Shown: one piece after another, positions 5,422-5,890 of the stretch
How positions within the stretch are numbered: position 1 is the first letter of the stretch
Layout of the letters: each line of letters begins with the position of its first letter
Source: an uncultured Candidatus Saccharibacteria bacterium
Lineage (GTDB): Bacteria; Patescibacteriota; Saccharimonadia; Saccharimonadales; Saccharimonadaceae
Reading direction: 5' to 3'
DNA length: 5,890 bases
Assembly (NCBI GenBank): GCA_947364965.1
Contig: CANAUU010000056.1
Coordinates: 1 to 5,890, forward strand
Program-made: the position numbers and the translations under genes
Notes under the pieces: generated by a model
Told to the model about the DNA's origin: nothing
The model's input: the letters and a program-made list of their open reading frames with translations, nothing else
Databases searched by the model: none

Positions 5422-5653
5422 GTGTACGAAACATTTATCAGAACAGTAAAGAAGCATCAAAGGGCATTTTTATTGGCATTAGAACGATTGTAGGAACCGG
5501 CACCACAGCATGCCGATTGAGAATGGTTCTGGTGCTAATGCTCAAGAGTCTTCTTTACTGGTAAAGGTTTCGTACACCCGCTGTGGTGTCGATTTTTTAT
5601 TAGAAAATTCACGGCACCACTCCGGGTGTACTAACCAACCAAAGGAGGCCGTG
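5422..5653 (+). promoter_or_regulatory. Long structured 5' leader RNA, candidate translational switch of unknown class
   Basis: About 230 bases separate the promoter from the ATG. GTGTACGAAAC (5422-5432) pairs perfectly with 5567-5577, and CAGTAAAGAAG (5444-5454) with 5550-5560; TTTAT (5434-5438) with GTAAA (5561-5565) joins them into an almost continuous long stem. Inside it GCATTAG (5476-5482) pairs with 5535-5541 and GGAACC (5493-5498) with 5525-5530. Downstream, 5572-5591 pairs with 5612-5631 (17 Watson-Crick pairs, one G-U, one two-by-two mismatch; 20-base loop). The same middle segment can pair instead with 5498-5509 (12 pairs, one G-U). When released, 5610-5615 plus 5620-5623 can pair with 5648-5653 plus 5644-5647, hiding the AAAGGAGG ribosome binding site. 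This is two exclusive states with opposite effects on translation. It does not show the landmarks I know for T-box, tmRNA, SRP RNA or common riboswitches. A free-standing small RNA made from the 5422-5577 rod is an alternative, but no terminator follows it. Confidence 0.6.
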
Positions 5654-5890
5654 ATGCCAAAATACCATAAAAACTTTAACAACTTTGGAAGAGTAAGTTG
5701 CACAGGGCTGCTTCTCCTAACACTTTTGCTAATAAATCCTGCCATTTCCTCCGCCAGTGCTCTCGAAGATTTTCCAGATGATGCCACTGGGGCAAACACA
5801 GGGCCCACACCCGAAGATATTGAAGCAACCGACCCAGATACTGCCATTACCCCTCTCGCCTCTACTACCTCTACTGTAGCCATTACCTTC
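5654..5890 (+). CDS. Secreted or surface protein with Sec signal peptide, 3'-truncated by window edge
   Basis: Seventy-nine codons are visible and the frame is open to the window end. The N-terminus is a clear Sec signal peptide: a basic n-region MPKYHKNFNNFGR, a hydrophobic core of mostly Leu/Thr/Ile at about residues 17-31, and a c-region ending ASA (34-36) with probable cleavage before LEDF. The mature part starts acidic and rich in Asp, Thr, Pro and Ala, then turns to Thr/Ser-rich TTSTVAITF, which looks like the start of a beta-sandwich or repeat-type extracellular region; too little is visible to name it. The Cys at residue 16 precedes the hydrophobic core, so this is not a lipoprotein signal. 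The start at 5654 is supported by AAAGGAGG (5641-5648) five bases upstream and by the signal peptide beginning there. The in-frame GTG directly before it (5651) is a minor alternative. Translation is probably governed by the structured leader. Confidence 0.8.
   Translation, partial: MPKYHKNFNNFGRVSCTGLLLLTLLLINPAISSASALEDFPDDATGANTGPTPEDIEATDPDTAITPLASTTSTVAITF

Noticed and set aside
5422..5577. tmRNA, 6S RNA, SRP RNA or T-box identity for the structured RNA.
   Set aside because: No tag-peptide frame, tRNA-like ends, SRP loop motif, T-box sequence or terminator U-run was found; 6S-like shape alone is not enough and the RNA is continuous with a downstream ribosome binding site.
5422..5577. 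Invertible DNA segment bounded by the 11-base inverted repeats.
   Set aside because: The promoter lies outside the repeats, further nested arms pair as in RNA, and no recombinase gene is nearby. It remains testable by looking for reads in both orientations.
5510..5653. In-frame ATG at 5510 that would extend the secreted protein by 48 residues; the frame is open from 5483.
   Set aside because: It has no well-spaced Shine-Dalgarno, would bury the signal peptide, and the region is better explained by RNA pairing; AAAGGAGG sits correctly before 5654. An open frame of 48 codons can occur by chance.
5699..5701. Cys16 of the secreted protein as a lipobox Cys.
   Set aside because: It precedes rather than follows the hydrophobic core, and the ASA signal peptidase I site downstream is better.
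5542..5883. 113-residue minus-strand open frame.
   Set aside because: It is antisense to the leader and the signal-peptide gene, has no promoter or ribosome binding site support and no recognisable domain.

Overview
The window reads as part of a compact bacterial chromosome with mixed base composition, the standard genetic code (TGG for Trp, no in-frame TGA) and short intergenic gaps. Two genes appear to be transcribed from their own start codon (leaderless), several promoters are of the extended -10 type, and there is a minimal IscS/IscU pair. Together with the proteins seen, this is compatible with a small-genome lineage such as Patescibacteria/Saccharibacteria, but that is an inference; a Firmicutes-like origin cannot be excluded from the sequence alone. 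There are no mobile elements, tRNA or rRNA genes, or CRISPR arrays.

Layout. (1) 1-1482: the 3' part of a cysteine desulfurase gene followed four bases later by an IscU-type scaffold gene, together an iron-sulfur cluster assembly unit. (2) 1529-2539: a separately promoted six-helix membrane protein resembling the Pr6Pr family, with a long charged C-terminal tail. (3) 2540-2646: a short convergent gap with small repeats. (4) 2647-3120, minus strand: a complete trimeric-type dUTPase with all five motifs. (5) 3121-3192: a 72-base divergent promoter region. (6) 3193-4642: a two-gene unit with a DUF362-family protein and a HIT-family protein whose HxHxH motif is HxHxW, ending at a weak terminator. 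(7) 4682-5218: an extended -10 promoter, a leader of about 78 bases and a small coiled-coil protein with a C-terminal membrane anchor, followed by a strong hairpin terminator at 5324-5357. (8) 5409-5890: another extended -10 promoter, a leader of about 230 bases with extensive internal complementarity, and the start of a secreted protein that runs off the window.

The most notable item is the leader at 5422-5653. Segment 2 (5572-5591) can pair either with segment 1 (5498-5509) or with segment 3 (5612-5631). Segment 3 can instead pair with segment 4, which is the Shine-Dalgarno sequence and the bases just before the ATG (5644-5653). Segments 1 and 3 carry the same 9-mer, CGGCACCAC. This is the 1:2 / 2:3 / 3:4 logic of a translational RNA switch, placed in front of a probable surface or secreted protein. 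I do not recognise it as a known riboswitch class. The shorter leader at 4697-4774 shows a simpler version of the same idea. All RNA structures here were worked out by hand from complementarity and have not been energy-folded or tested by covariation.
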